Shown here: positions 1 to 7,384 of the stretch, in pieces
How positions within the stretch are numbered: the stretch's first letter is position 1
Layout: the number at the start of each line of letters is the position of its first letter
Assembly (NCBI GenBank): GCA_003455275.1
Contig: DMRR01000137.1
Coordinates: forward strand, 1 to 25,647
Source of the DNA: Bacteroidota bacterium
GTDB taxonomy: Bacteria; Bacteroidota; Bacteroidia; Chitinophagales; UBA10324
Direction of reading: 5' to 3'
Length of the DNA: 25,647 nucleotides
Notes under the pieces: model-generated
Seen by the model: only the letters and a program-made list of their open reading frames with translations
Told to the model about the DNA's origin: nothing
The model's database searches: none
Program-made: the position numbers and the translations under genes

Positions 1-20
1 GGTAAAATCTTGTTGATCAT
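1..20 (-). CDS. possible start of a further operon gene (5' fragment)
   Basis: An ATG lies on the minus strand at 20-18, 10 nt past the stop of the dehydrogenase gene. The frame stays open to the window edge (M-I-N-K-I-L). The spacing resembles the 9 nt gap between the two preceding genes of this strand, so a third co-transcribed gene is plausible. Six codons are too few to assign a product. Confidence 0.25.
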
Positions 21-29
21 CTGGCGGCT

Positions 30-1049
30 CTATCGCTTAATCTGCTGATAAATTCTTTCGATGATATCAACAACTTTCAAACCCTCAAGTGCATTAGTGG
101 TGATGGTAGATTTTCCCTGAAGCGTGTCAACAACATTGTCAATCACATAATGATGATTGGCTGCACTGCCTTTATATGCGCCATAATCATTCGGAGGATT
201 GACAGGAGCGAGTTCAGGCATGGTGTAATCCTTTATGTTGCATACTTCCACTTTGTCCATGTATTGACCGCCCACTTTCACGCTTCCGTTTTCACCAATG
301 ATGGTGATGCTGCTCTCCAGGTTTTTATCCCATACAGAAGTAGTGTAATTGATGCATCCGATTCCGCCATTTACGAAATGGAAATTTACAATGCCGGAAT
401 CATCAGCGAACTCTGTGCTTGATGCGTGATTGAAATTCTCAAACCGTGCATTGATGTCCTGTATATCTCCGAAGAGCCAATACATAATATCAATGAAGTG
501 GCTGAACTGAGTGAACAGTGGCCCGCCATCGAGTGCATATAAACCCTTCCAGCCGCCCTTGTTGTAATACCGGTCATCACGGTTCCAGTAGCAGTTTACC
601 TGCACCATAAATATTTTTCCGAAACGCTTTTCATTCACCAAACTCTTGAGCCATGCGCTCGGTGGTGAGTATCGGTTTTGCATCACACAAAAAACCTGTC
701 GGCTCACTTTCAATGCCTGAAAGATCACCTGCTCGCATTCCGCTTTTGTAAGTCCCATTGGTTTCTCGCACACCACATGACACATATTCTCCAACGCAAG
801 AATGGATTGCTTGGCATGATGTCCATTGGGCGTGCAGATGTTCACCACATCCAATTTCAGATCAGCCGCAAAAAGTTCTTCAATGGAGGTGAAAAATTTT
901 GTTCCGAAATCTTTCTCAGCAGATTCTTTTAAGGAAGGATTTGTATCAACCACTGCGGCGAGTTCCGCATTCGCATTCCGGCGAATCATTTCTGCGTGGC
1001 GTTTTCCAATGTGACCGAAACCAATAACGGCAAAACGGATTTTACTCAT
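30..1049 (-). CDS. Gfo/Idh/MocA-family NAD(P)-dependent sugar dehydrogenase
   Basis: 339 aa, full length for the family. The N-terminus is a Rossmann fold with the dinucleotide loop GFGHIG (residues 10-15) and an acidic residue after the second strand (VVD, 33-35). The family signature EKP is at 95-97, with Lys96 as the expected catalytic lysine. ALDGG (172-176) and FSHFID (182-187, His184 as likely active-site histidine) follow in the C-terminal substrate domain. The W-x-R-x(3)-YY...GGWKG stretch at 155-169 resembles the WlbA/WbpB subgroup, which oxidises C3 of UDP-GlcNAc-derived uronic acids during surface-sugar synthesis. That substrate is inference; other sugar oxidoreductases look alike. 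The gene starts 9 nt after the stop of the Wzi/RemB-like gene, so the two are probably co-transcribed, which favours a role in surface polysaccharide. Cytoplasmic. Confidence 0.9.
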   Translation of the reverse strand: MSKIRFAVIGFGHIGKRHAEMIRRNANAELAAVVDTNPSLKESAEKDFGTKFFTSIEELFAADLKLDVVNICTPNGHHAKQSILALENMCHVVCEKPMGLTKAECEQVIFQALKVSRQVFCVMQNRYSPPSAWLKSLVNEKRFGKIFMVQVNCYWNRDDRYYNKGGWKGLYALDGGPLFTQFSHFIDIMYWLFGDIQDINARFENFNHASSTEFADDSGIVNFHFVNGGIGCINYTTSVWDKNLESSITIIGENGSVKVGGQYMDKVEVCNIKDYTMPELAPVNPPNDYGAYKGSAANHHYVIDNVVDTLQGKSTITTNALEGLKVVDIIERIYQQIKR

Positions 1050-1058
1050 AGTGTATTT

Positions 1059-2750
1059 TCAGAAGTCGTAATAGTGATTAAAGAGTGAAGTCTTGATTCC
1101 AAAAGTAATGAAGTTGGTAGTGCTCAATTTTCCATCAGTGTTTTCCTGACGATAAGTGTATGAGACTTCAGCAAGCAAATTGTTATGTCGATTCAGCAGG
1201 TAATTCACTTTCGCACTCACATACAAAATCGTTTGCGGAATTCCCTGACCAACATAGTTGCCCCATGTTCCAACAAATGTTCCTTGCTTGTATGCATCCT
1301 GAATATTGTAGTCAGAGTTGAAAATATCATGACCAACATTTCCGGTATCGGAATCAATACCGCGCATTACATACATCACTTCAGTACCAATAAACCAATT
1401 TTTAAAATGATACTGGATGAATCCCAGCATCTCGCGTGAGTTTGAACCAACAGGATCAGCGAGCGCCTGATTAGCATGAGCATAATTGATAGTGGTGAGT
1501 TTGTGTCCGTAAGTGTAAGGCCATATTTCATTGTATTCCGCCTGAAGGGAAAGCCCTTTCACTTTAAAAGCATCATAAGATTTCAAACCCAACTGATACG
1601 CATATTTATTTCCGAAATATCCTTTCTCCTTCTTTGTTCTGCTGAGGTTGAAATCATCGAGAAAGAATTGATTGTAAAAAGTAAGATGATGACAAATGTT
1701 CCATCTGAAATTCCATCCAAGCATGGAATTATCCGGCGAACCAAAGTTCCACTGAACGGAGTGATAAAAAATAATGGGGTTGAGATACTGTGCATCAAAC
1801 CCGCGATAGGTAACAGAATCCTGTGCCTGCCATATCACTGCTTCAAATAAACCAATTTCAATTTTTCTTCCTATCAAAGTACTGAGATAATGGAGTGCTA
1901 TATATTTTTTCCGGAAGCCCTCACCGAGTTGTGATTTTTCTTTTGCATCAAACATTTGTGCCCACATGTTGGTGTATTGAAATTTCCAGGCAGAAGTAGT
2001 GAGCCTGAGAAATGGATAGGCAGATGCATTATCAGATAATAAAAGCGAACGATAACCATCACCAATAAAATTTTTTCCCTGGCCAAAAACCAAATCAAAA
2101 TGTTTGTTCGCATGCCATGCAATCAACCCGGATTCACTCGGAAAATCATAAGCTCCGGTCGTTTTATATACTTTGATTTTTCCGCTACCGGGAACAAACG
2201 CCTGAACTTCTTTTACATGATCAATAATCCATTGAGGAAATAAAACCTGGTTCTCGGAGTAATCAGTTTCAAAAGAAAATTTTTTTCCGAGTGTTCCGGT
2301 CACTCTGAATCCGCGGCTGTTGGAATAGGTTCGGCGGTCGTGTTCGAAATCATTTCCATATTCAAAATCTATGAGCGGATTCACAGTTAAGATCAAATCA
2401 TCCTTATTAACATTAATTAAATTAGAATCGAAAAGATGATACTTCACACAAGGAAAAAATCCGTTTGGTTTTGTTTTTTCGGCGCTCTGAGAATTGGTTT
2501 CAATAATCAGGACTTCATTTGAATCAGAAGTTGATGGAAAATTATTTAACAAATAAGGACGGAATGAAGTGTGAAAACCATTGGCATGGAAAAAAGAAAC
2601 ATCATTTATTGTAGCATCAAAATATCCCGCTGATTGCCGGTCAAGCGGAAGAAGGTATTGCTGTGCCGAAGAATAAAAACCAGCAAGCAGAAAAAACAGC
2701 AATACGATAAAACTCTTTGAAAAATAAATTCTGCAGTTTCGAAAATTCAT
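1059..2750 (-). CDS. Capsule-assembly Wzi-family / RemB-like outer-membrane beta-barrel protein
   Basis: 563 aa from the ATG at 2750. This start gives a signal peptide (basic start, then IVLLFFLLAGFYSSAQQ), and a longer in-frame extension would run into the tRNA-Arg gene. The mature part is rich in alternating aromatic/polar strands and ends in an aromatic residue (HYYDF), as expected for an outer-membrane barrel. The core FGQGKNFIGDGYRSLLLSD (about residues 224-242) followed by YPFLRLTTSAWKFQYTN is what I recognise from the Wzi-type family in Bacteroidota. Members there are annotated as capsule assembly or, in flavobacteria, as gliding protein RemB. Wzi of E. coli holds capsule at the cell surface; whether this one binds polysaccharide or serves gliding cannot be told from sequence. 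The downstream sugar dehydrogenase supports a polysaccharide context. Confidence 0.82.
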   Translation of the reverse strand: MNFRNCRIYFSKSFIVLLFFLLAGFYSSAQQYLLPLDRQSAGYFDATINDVSFFHANGFHTSFRPYLLNNFPSTSDSNEVLIIETNSQSAEKTKPNGFFPCVKYHLFDSNLINVNKDDLILTVNPLIDFEYGNDFEHDRRTYSNSRGFRVTGTLGKKFSFETDYSENQVLFPQWIIDHVKEVQAFVPGSGKIKVYKTTGAYDFPSESGLIAWHANKHFDLVFGQGKNFIGDGYRSLLLSDNASAYPFLRLTTSAWKFQYTNMWAQMFDAKEKSQLGEGFRKKYIALHYLSTLIGRKIEIGLFEAVIWQAQDSVTYRGFDAQYLNPIIFYHSVQWNFGSPDNSMLGWNFRWNICHHLTFYNQFFLDDFNLSRTKKEKGYFGNKYAYQLGLKSYDAFKVKGLSLQAEYNEIWPYTYGHKLTTINYAHANQALADPVGSNSREMLGFIQYHFKNWFIGTEVMYVMRGIDSDTGNVGHDIFNSDYNIQDAYKQGTFVGTWGNYVGQGIPQTILYVSAKVNYLLNRHNNLLAEVSYTYRQENTDGKLSTTNFITFGIKTSLFNHYYDF

Positions 2751-2841
2751 TCGTGTGTGGTAAATCGGCGCAAAGGAATGAAAATACTTTTTGAAAAAAT
2801 GAGAGAAGTGTTGACGAATAAGCCTGAAGTGTGTATTAAAC

Positions 2842-2876
2842 AAAAATGCCCTCCGCATATCTGGGAGAGCATTTTT
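2842..2876 (-). terminator. Rho-independent terminator after tRNA-Arg
   Basis: On the minus strand AAATGCTCTCC pairs with GGAGGGCATTT (11 bp, one G-U) around a 9-nt loop and is followed by a short T run. It lies directly downstream of the tRNA and ahead of the Wzi/RemB-like gene. The forward strand also has a T run after the stem, so it may act in both directions. Confidence 0.75.
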
Positions 2877-2881
2877 TTCTG

Positions 2882-2955
2882 TGACCCTGCAAGGATTCAA
2901 ACCTTGAACCTTCTGATCCGTAGTCAGATACTCTATTCAGTTGAGCTACAGGGCC
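2882..2955 (-). tRNA. tRNA-Arg (anticodon ACG)
   Basis: Complete cloverleaf on the minus strand, 74 nt including the discriminator. Acceptor GGCCCTG/CAGGGTC has one G-U pair and discriminator A. The D stem is GCTC/GAGT. The anticodon stem TCTGA/TCAGA encloses loop CTACGGA with anticodon ACG, read as ICG for CGN codons. The T stem is CAAGG/CCTTG. No CCA is encoded. Two normally invariant elbow bases differ together: position 19 is A instead of G and position 56 is T instead of C, which keeps a Watson-Crick pair between the D and T loops. Confidence 0.97.
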
Positions 2956-2963
2956 GGTTATTT

Positions 2964-2978
2964 GGGAGCGCAATAATA
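2964..2978 (-). promoter_or_regulatory. candidate promoter of tRNA-Arg
   Basis: On the minus strand TATTATTG matches the Bacteroidota -7 consensus TAnnTTTG at five of six fixed positions. It runs into CGCTCCC, so transcription would start about 10 nt before the mature tRNA. No good TTTG was found at the usual -33 distance. The TTGCGCTCCC string is identical to the one at the rpoC promoter. Confidence 0.4.
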
Positions 2979-3097
2979 ATCTTCCAATGTAGAATAAGGA
3001 AACAAGAATCTGATTTTTGATTTCCTGTCGTCATTAAGGCACATGGATTTACTAATAACAAATAGCAATAAACTAAAAACCAATATCAGAAACAGAC

Positions 3098-4573
3098 TCA
3101 CCAATATTTCTTCCTGATTGCTTCGTTCAAAAGTTTAACTGACTTTTCTATTTCACGGATATTCATCCACCCAAAACCAAGTCGCGTGCTGTTAAGTTTT
3201 TTTCTGGAAGTATTAAATATGAGTCCCGGAGAAATTATCAGCTCTTCATTATTTCGCAGGCGTAAAGCCATTTCAGGTAAAGGAATTTTATTATCAAACT
3301 TTGCCCAAATGGCAAGTCCGCCGTCAGGAACTTTGAATTCCATTACATCATTTAGTTTGTCTTTGAGTAAGGAACACATGTAATCGCGACGCTTGTGATA
3401 TTCTTTTAAAACTTTTTTCATGTGCCTTCTGATTTCGCCTTCAATAAACAATTCCGCCACAGCCTGTTCCAGGAAAGGATCGCCCTGTACATCTATTATT
3501 TGCCTCATGCGCGAAAGTTCAACCATCAGATTTTTTGGAGCAACGATGTATCCAATGCGCAGTGATGGAGCAAGTGTTTTGCTTAATGTTCCAATATAAA
3601 TCACCAACCCTTTTCTATCTGCACTGGCAAGCGGAAGAATGGGCGCACTCTGATAATGAAAGTCATAATCATAATCATCTTCAATAATGATGAACCCGTA
3701 CTTTTCAGCAAGAGATAATAATTTCATCCTTCGGGCGGCAGTAAGTGTTACGGTGGTAGGGTAGTGGTGATGAGGAGTTACATATACTGCACGGATTTTT
3801 TTTCGCTGACATATTTTTTCAATCTGATCCACATCAATTCCATTGTCATCAACCGGAATGCGAATGAGTTTACCGCCGAGGTTTTCGAAAGTCAGATCTA
3901 TGTATTTATAACTTGTTTCAGCAACAATCACATGGTCTCCGGGTTCAATCAGAATTTTTGAGAGAAGATAAAATCCCATCTGGCTGCCGCGGGTGATAAA
4001 AATATTTTCCATGGTGGTCTGCAGGCCCCGCGTGTCATTGAGATATTCCGAAAGAACTTTTCGCAACACTTGGTGACCTTCGGTATTTACATAAGTGAAA
4101 TTCTTGATTGAAGATTTTCTGTTAAACACACTCCTGTATGCTTTTGAAATTTGTTCAACAGGAACAAGCCGAACATCCGGCCCGTCATGAAATCCCATGA
4201 TGTGCCGCCATGTTCGGGATGAATCATGAATGTTATGATTCATTTTTACTTTAAATCCGGTCGTTTCTTTTTTATCAAAAACTTTTTCAGCACTCAACTT
4301 TACAGGATGCATTTCCGGTAAATGTTGATTCACGAATGTTCCTTTCGAAGGAACAGAAGTGAGCCAGTCCTGAGCAAGCAATTCATCATAAGCATTTACA
4401 ATCGTTTTCCGGTGAACGCCGGTTGCTTCAGCAAGCACCCTTGTGCCCGGCATCCGTGATCCGGGTTTGATTACTCCCTGTTTAATTTCTTTAATGATGC
4501 TATTGGCAATTTGCAGGTATACCGGAAGGTCTGATTGCTTTTGAATCTGTATGATGGATTTCCAGGGTAACAT
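3098..4573 (-). CDS. MocR-family transcriptional regulator (GntR HTH + aminotransferase-like domain)
   Basis: 491 aa, the usual length for MocR proteins. Residues about 13-80 form a GntR winged helix (LPVYLQIANSI, then GSRMPGTRVLAEATGVHRKTIVNAYDEL). Residues about 125-490 are a fold-type I aminotransferase-like domain that binds PLP. TLSKTLAPSLRIGY carries the Schiff-base lysine Lys332, and IEDDYDYDF (297-305) the aspartate facing the pyridine nitrogen. The motif usually read as PxxQxPTG is VTPHHHYPTTVT here, so true transaminase activity is unlikely. Family members such as GabR and PdxR sense PLP or its aldimines. No pdxST, gab or taurine genes are nearby, so the target pathway is unknown. 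It is divergent from a small secreted protein and has an inverted repeat over its own promoter, which suggests autoregulation. Confidence 0.92.
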   Translation of the reverse strand: MLPWKSIIQIQKQSDLPVYLQIANSIIKEIKQGVIKPGSRMPGTRVLAEATGVHRKTIVNAYDELLAQDWLTSVPSKGTFVNQHLPEMHPVKLSAEKVFDKKETTGFKVKMNHNIHDSSRTWRHIMGFHDGPDVRLVPVEQISKAYRSVFNRKSSIKNFTYVNTEGHQVLRKVLSEYLNDTRGLQTTMENIFITRGSQMGFYLLSKILIEPGDHVIVAETSYKYIDLTFENLGGKLIRIPVDDNGIDVDQIEKICQRKKIRAVYVTPHHHYPTTVTLTAARRMKLLSLAEKYGFIIIEDDYDYDFHYQSAPILPLASADRKGLVIYIGTLSKTLAPSLRIGYIVAPKNLMVELSRMRQIIDVQGDPFLEQAVAELFIEGEIRRHMKKVLKEYHKRRDYMCSLLKDKLNDVMEFKVPDGGLAIWAKFDNKIPLPEMALRLRNNEELIISPGLIFNTSRKKLNSTRLGFGWMNIREIEKSVKLLNEAIRKKYW

Positions 4574-4578
4574 AGGCC

Positions 4579-4619
4579 GGACTACTTTGTTTGTTAAAAG
4601 TGGATGACAAAGGTAGTCC
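4579..4619. promoter_or_regulatory. inverted repeat, candidate MocR operator
   Basis: GGACTACTTTGT (4579-4590) and ACAAAGGTAGTCC (4607-4619) are inverted copies differing by one inserted base, 16 bp apart. The right arm contains the regulator's -7 box; the left arm ends 5 bp before its ATG. This is where a self-repressor would bind. Assignment to the adjacent MocR is inference. Confidence 0.5.
4608..4615 (-). promoter_or_regulatory. -7 box of the MocR gene
   Basis: TACCTTTG on the minus strand is an exact match to TAnnTTTG. The start point would be about 4603, giving a 30-nt leader. No clear TTTG was found at -33, which fits a regulated promoter. Confidence 0.45.
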
Positions 4620-4629
4620 TGTGCGCCAA

Positions 4630-4637
4630 TACTTTTG
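4630..4637 (+). promoter_or_regulatory. -7 box of the small secreted protein gene
   Basis: TACTTTTG is an exact match to TAnnTTTG, about 40 nt ahead of the ATG at 4680. No TTTG lies at the expected -33 distance; that region is instead occupied by the right arm of the inverted repeat, so this promoter could also be under the MocR protein. Confidence 0.4.
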
Positions 4638-4679
4638 GCTCATCAAAAAAATAATTCTTAACACTTTAATTGATAAATC

Positions 4680-5114
4680 ATGAACAAATTTTCAATCCTT
4701 CGTTCGACAGCACTTTTAGTGCTTCTTTCCATTGTATCAGTTTTCGCTTATGCAAAAACTGAATCCGTGCCACCAGTTGGCAACTCAACTACTGTTCAAT
4801 TTACAATTTCAATTCCTGACGAAGTTTCTTCATCCATCAGCCGTGTTGATGCTGAGAATGAAGTGGATTTTTACTTTAAGAAACAGGATGGCTCTGATGT
4901 TTTTCTTTTTTCAGTAAACAGAGTGTCAGAAAATCTCTGGGTAAATATTAAAGATCAGGTTGGATCTTATCAATTGCTCGATCATCGCGGCGGATACATC
5001 TACTTCGTTTCAAAAACTGATAAGTCTAAATTAAAAGGAGAAGACAGTGAAAAATATTCTGCTGTATTTTCTCAAATGGATGTACTGATTAAAAGCATAA
5101 AGATTACTGAGTAG
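4680..5114 (+). CDS. small secreted protein of unknown function
   Basis: 144 aa that I do not recognise. Residues 1-26 are a clear Sec signal peptide (MNKF, hydrophobic run, FAYA-K as likely cleavage site), so the mature protein of about 118 aa should be periplasmic or secreted. It alternates short charged and aromatic beta-strand-like segments (VDFYFKKQDG, VFLFSVNRV, LWVNIKD, GGYIYFVSKTDKS). It has no cysteine, no lipobox and no sorting domain. The SVNRVSENLW...YQLL...GGYIYFV order suggests a small compact beta domain. It is divergent from the MocR gene, across a 106-bp region with a candidate operator, so it is a possible target of that regulator. It is followed by a terminator. Confidence 0.8.
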   Translation: MNKFSILRSTALLVLLSIVSVFAYAKTESVPPVGNSTTVQFTISIPDEVSSSISRVDAENEVDFYFKKQDGSDVFLFSVNRVSENLWVNIKDQVGSYQLLDHRGGYIYFVSKTDKSKLKGEDSEKYSAVFSQMDVLIKSIKITE

Positions 5115-5159
5115 CTGTTTTTATAAACCTGACTTTTCAAAAAGGTGTTTTGGCGGGTC

Positions 5160-5205
5160 AGAAATCCGAAAGCCCCGAAAGGGCCTTTCTTATTTTCAGA
5201 TTTCT
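5160..5205. terminator. bidirectional terminator between convergent genes
   Basis: GAAAGCCC and GGGCCTTTC pair around CGAAA with one bulged C, inside a longer AGAAATC (5160-5166) / GATTTCT (5199-5205) pairing. It sits between the small secreted protein gene (+) and the TraB/GumN gene (-), which end toward each other. Confidence 0.6.
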
Positions 5206-5212
5206 TTATCTT

Positions 5213-6547
5213 CTAATAGGCAATTGAAGAGACTTTCAACCGAATGACAGAAAGGAATTTTTTTATTTCCTCATGGTTCAGGATATCCGGATTGTAAACG
5301 ATCGCCACGGCGGTTTCATTTCCATTTTCTACAACAAACAAATATCCTGAAGTGGGCTTCATTTTATAGGCACGAACATCACGGCGTGTTGTAAAAGGGT
5401 TCTTAATTTTTGAAAGGCTATTGTTTCCGAAACCTGCTTCCTTCATTATTTCCGAGAGAGAATTTTTGCCGGTGCCCAAATAACCCGGAACAATACAGTA
5501 ACGGTTTATTCCTTGTGAAAACCATCTAACATATTTTATCTTGTTTGTAACTTCGGTTTTATTAGTCAGCCGTATTGTGTCCGGCTCAGGGAAAATCAAG
5601 CCTGGCATAGCGAACCCAATTGTGCTTTCCGGGTAAACATAATTCCAGCCTTCTTCTGTTTGGTTATTGTAAGAAGGAAAAACCGGATCAACAGTGTATC
5701 CTTTTTTTCTGAGCAGTGAAATCACGCCGCTATCACCACAAAGATGCGCCGCACCAAATGCTGCAAAGGTGGATTGCTCTCTTGCCATTCGCTCAACCTG
5801 ATCTGCCATTCCTTTATTTCTGTTATAAAGAATGTGGGACACGAAATCTTTTGACAACATTTCGAACTCTTCTCCTTCTAACAACACTGAAATATCTCCG
5901 TTGATATAATGATCGATAAAAGTATCAAGAGTTTCAGGCTGTGCATCACTTCGCACATAGTTCATCATGAAATCAATTTGCTGGCTCATGGTGAGCGAGT
6001 TAAAAACATTCAATTGTGTTTGCACCTGCTCCAGGGCATCTACCTTCATTCCGGATTTTTTGGCCATCTGTTCAAAATATTCATCCAGAAAAAACAGGTT
6101 TGAATTTTTATCAGTTGAATCTTTTAAAACATCTCCGCCTGACAAAAGAGTGGCAATGAAAACTGGTTTCATCCGAACGAAAAGGTTGGCAGGAAGTCCG
6201 GTGGAAGATTCAATTTTTGTTTTCAGTGAATCGAATTGCGCCGCACTGAGAAAATCTTCAACTGACTGACCGCTATCAAGCATCATGTTACTGAGGACCT
6301 CTTCGCTGTTTATCTCATCTACTTTTAATTCCATTGCAAATCTGCTGCAGTTAGTAAAACACACGAGAACAGAATCGCTGAAATGAAACGCACGCTTATC
6401 GCGGGTATGCATGGTTCCATAGAGATAAGATGGGGAGAGTAGCCCATTACCACTCACTCTCCATAATAATGTTCCACTGGTAGGTAAATTTTCTGCTGAT
6501 GAAGTAAGGAAGGGGAAGAGTAATATAAAAAATAACGAGCGCGCCAT
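5213..6547 (-). CDS. TraB/GumN-family secreted protein
   Basis: 444 aa. Residues 1-18 are a signal peptide. The TraB/GumN domain begins with LLWRVSGNG...SYLYGTMH (27-47), where GTMH is the first conserved motif. It continues with the central FLDEYFEQMAKKSGMKVDALE (153-173) and ends with FGAAHLCGDSGVISLLRKKGYTV (264-286), the second conserved motif, normally GAGHLxGxxG. Both motif histidines are present, as in the proposed metal-dependent hydrolase (Tiki/TraB/EreA-like) fold. About 150 residues after this (290-444) are extra and not recognised; they contain no sorting motif. The activity of bacterial members is poorly known. Its ATG overlaps the stop of the TPR gene (TAATG), so the two are probably translationally coupled. 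Confidence 0.88.
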   Translation of the reverse strand: MARSLFFILLFPFLTSSAENLPTSGTLLWRVSGNGLLSPSYLYGTMHTRDKRAFHFSDSVLVCFTNCSRFAMELKVDEINSEEVLSNMMLDSGQSVEDFLSAAQFDSLKTKIESSTGLPANLFVRMKPVFIATLLSGGDVLKDSTDKNSNLFFLDEYFEQMAKKSGMKVDALEQVQTQLNVFNSLTMSQQIDFMMNYVRSDAQPETLDTFIDHYINGDISVLLEGEEFEMLSKDFVSHILYNRNKGMADQVERMAREQSTFAAFGAAHLCGDSGVISLLRKKGYTVDPVFPSYNNQTEEGWNYVYPESTIGFAMPGLIFPEPDTIRLTNKTEVTNKIKYVRWFSQGINRYCIVPGYLGTGKNSLSEIMKEAGFGNNSLSKIKNPFTTRRDVRAYKMKPTSGYLFVVENGNETAVAIVYNPDILNHEEIKKFLSVIRLKVSSIAY

Positions 6548-7314
6548 TATTGCGGAGCATTCAACTCATTGAGCAATGACTGACATTCCTTTAAGTATGA
6601 AGCATCGTCTTCAAACCGAGGTTTAAGAGCGAGGGCTTTCTTCAAAGCTTCTTTTGCCTTATCCGGTTGTTCGTTATCCTTATAAGCTTTTGCCAGGTCG
6701 AGGTAAAACAAAATATCATTTCCATCAAGAGATATTGCCTTGTTGTAATTATCAATAGCAGCATTTAAACTTCCATCTGGTATTCCACCGAATAATGAAT
6801 TGGCTGCAGCTTTTTCCATCCAGTTAAGGTTGGCTACTTCATAGTTCCATTTGCCAAGCACATGATAGGCGCCAGCGTGATTTGGATTATACTTTATTGC
6901 CAACTCAACATAGTTTTTGATATCACGACTTGCAGCTACTTTATCTCGGGCTCCACTTATGAGTGCCATTCTTCCCATCGCAACTGCCATCACAAAATTT
7001 GATTCAGCATCAGTGGAATTAATTTTCAAAGCTTTCACTGCATATTGTTTCGCAGTAACGAAGAACTCTTTTTTCTTTTGCTCATCTGACTGACGGTTAC
7101 CAATTCTGGAACACATCAGACTTGCCTGCCAGGCCGCTTCATAATTGTTCGATTCGCTTTTAAGTGCACCTTTAAATTTTTCGAGCGCCTCTTCTTCCTT
7201 CATCTGAGTTACCAGTGATTCGCCCTGCTTTACCAGAAGAGGGGCATCAGATGACTGAGCGAAAGAACCGGCGGTTATTGATATAAATAAAAGGATTACG
7301 ATTTGTGTTTTCAT
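6547..7314 (-). CDS. exported tetratricopeptide-repeat protein
   Basis: 255 aa from the ATG at 7314. A longer frame begins only with TTG at 7347 and would bury the signal peptide (MKTQIVILLFISITAGSFAQ). The mature part is helical, with TPR-like units such as NYEAAWQASLMCSRIG, HAGAYHVLGKWNYEVANLNW, SLDGNDILFYLDLAKAYKDNEQPDKAKEALKKALALKP. The last two repeats are the clearest. This suggests a periplasmic or outer-membrane scaffold for protein contacts; no catalytic domain is seen. It lies between the lipoprotein gene (70 nt upstream) and the TraB/GumN gene, whose start overlaps its stop, so the three probably form one operon. Confidence 0.87.
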   Translation of the reverse strand: MKTQIVILLFISITAGSFAQSSDAPLLVKQGESLVTQMKEEEALEKFKGALKSESNNYEAAWQASLMCSRIGNRQSDEQKKKEFFVTAKQYAVKALKINSTDAESNFVMAVAMGRMALISGARDKVAASRDIKNYVELAIKYNPNHAGAYHVLGKWNYEVANLNWMEKAAANSLFGGIPDGSLNAAIDNYNKAISLDGNDILFYLDLAKAYKDNEQPDKAKEALKKALALKPRFEDDASYLKECQSLLNELNAPQ

Positions 7315-7384
7315 GCGCGAAAAATATTTAACATTTGATTTGCTCAAGCATTTGTGAATGAAATGTTGAGAATTTTTTTTACAA

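Noticed and set aside
2751..2900. Longer N-terminus of the Wzi/RemB-like protein, up to 2900
   Set aside because: It would run through the tRNA-Arg terminator and into the tRNA gene, and it places 50 residues ahead of a good signal peptide. The ATG at 2750 is preferred.
3098..4573. Naming the MocR regulator PdxR or GabR
   Set aside because: No pdxS, pdxT, gabT or gabD genes are adjacent and the sequence alone does not separate MocR subgroups.
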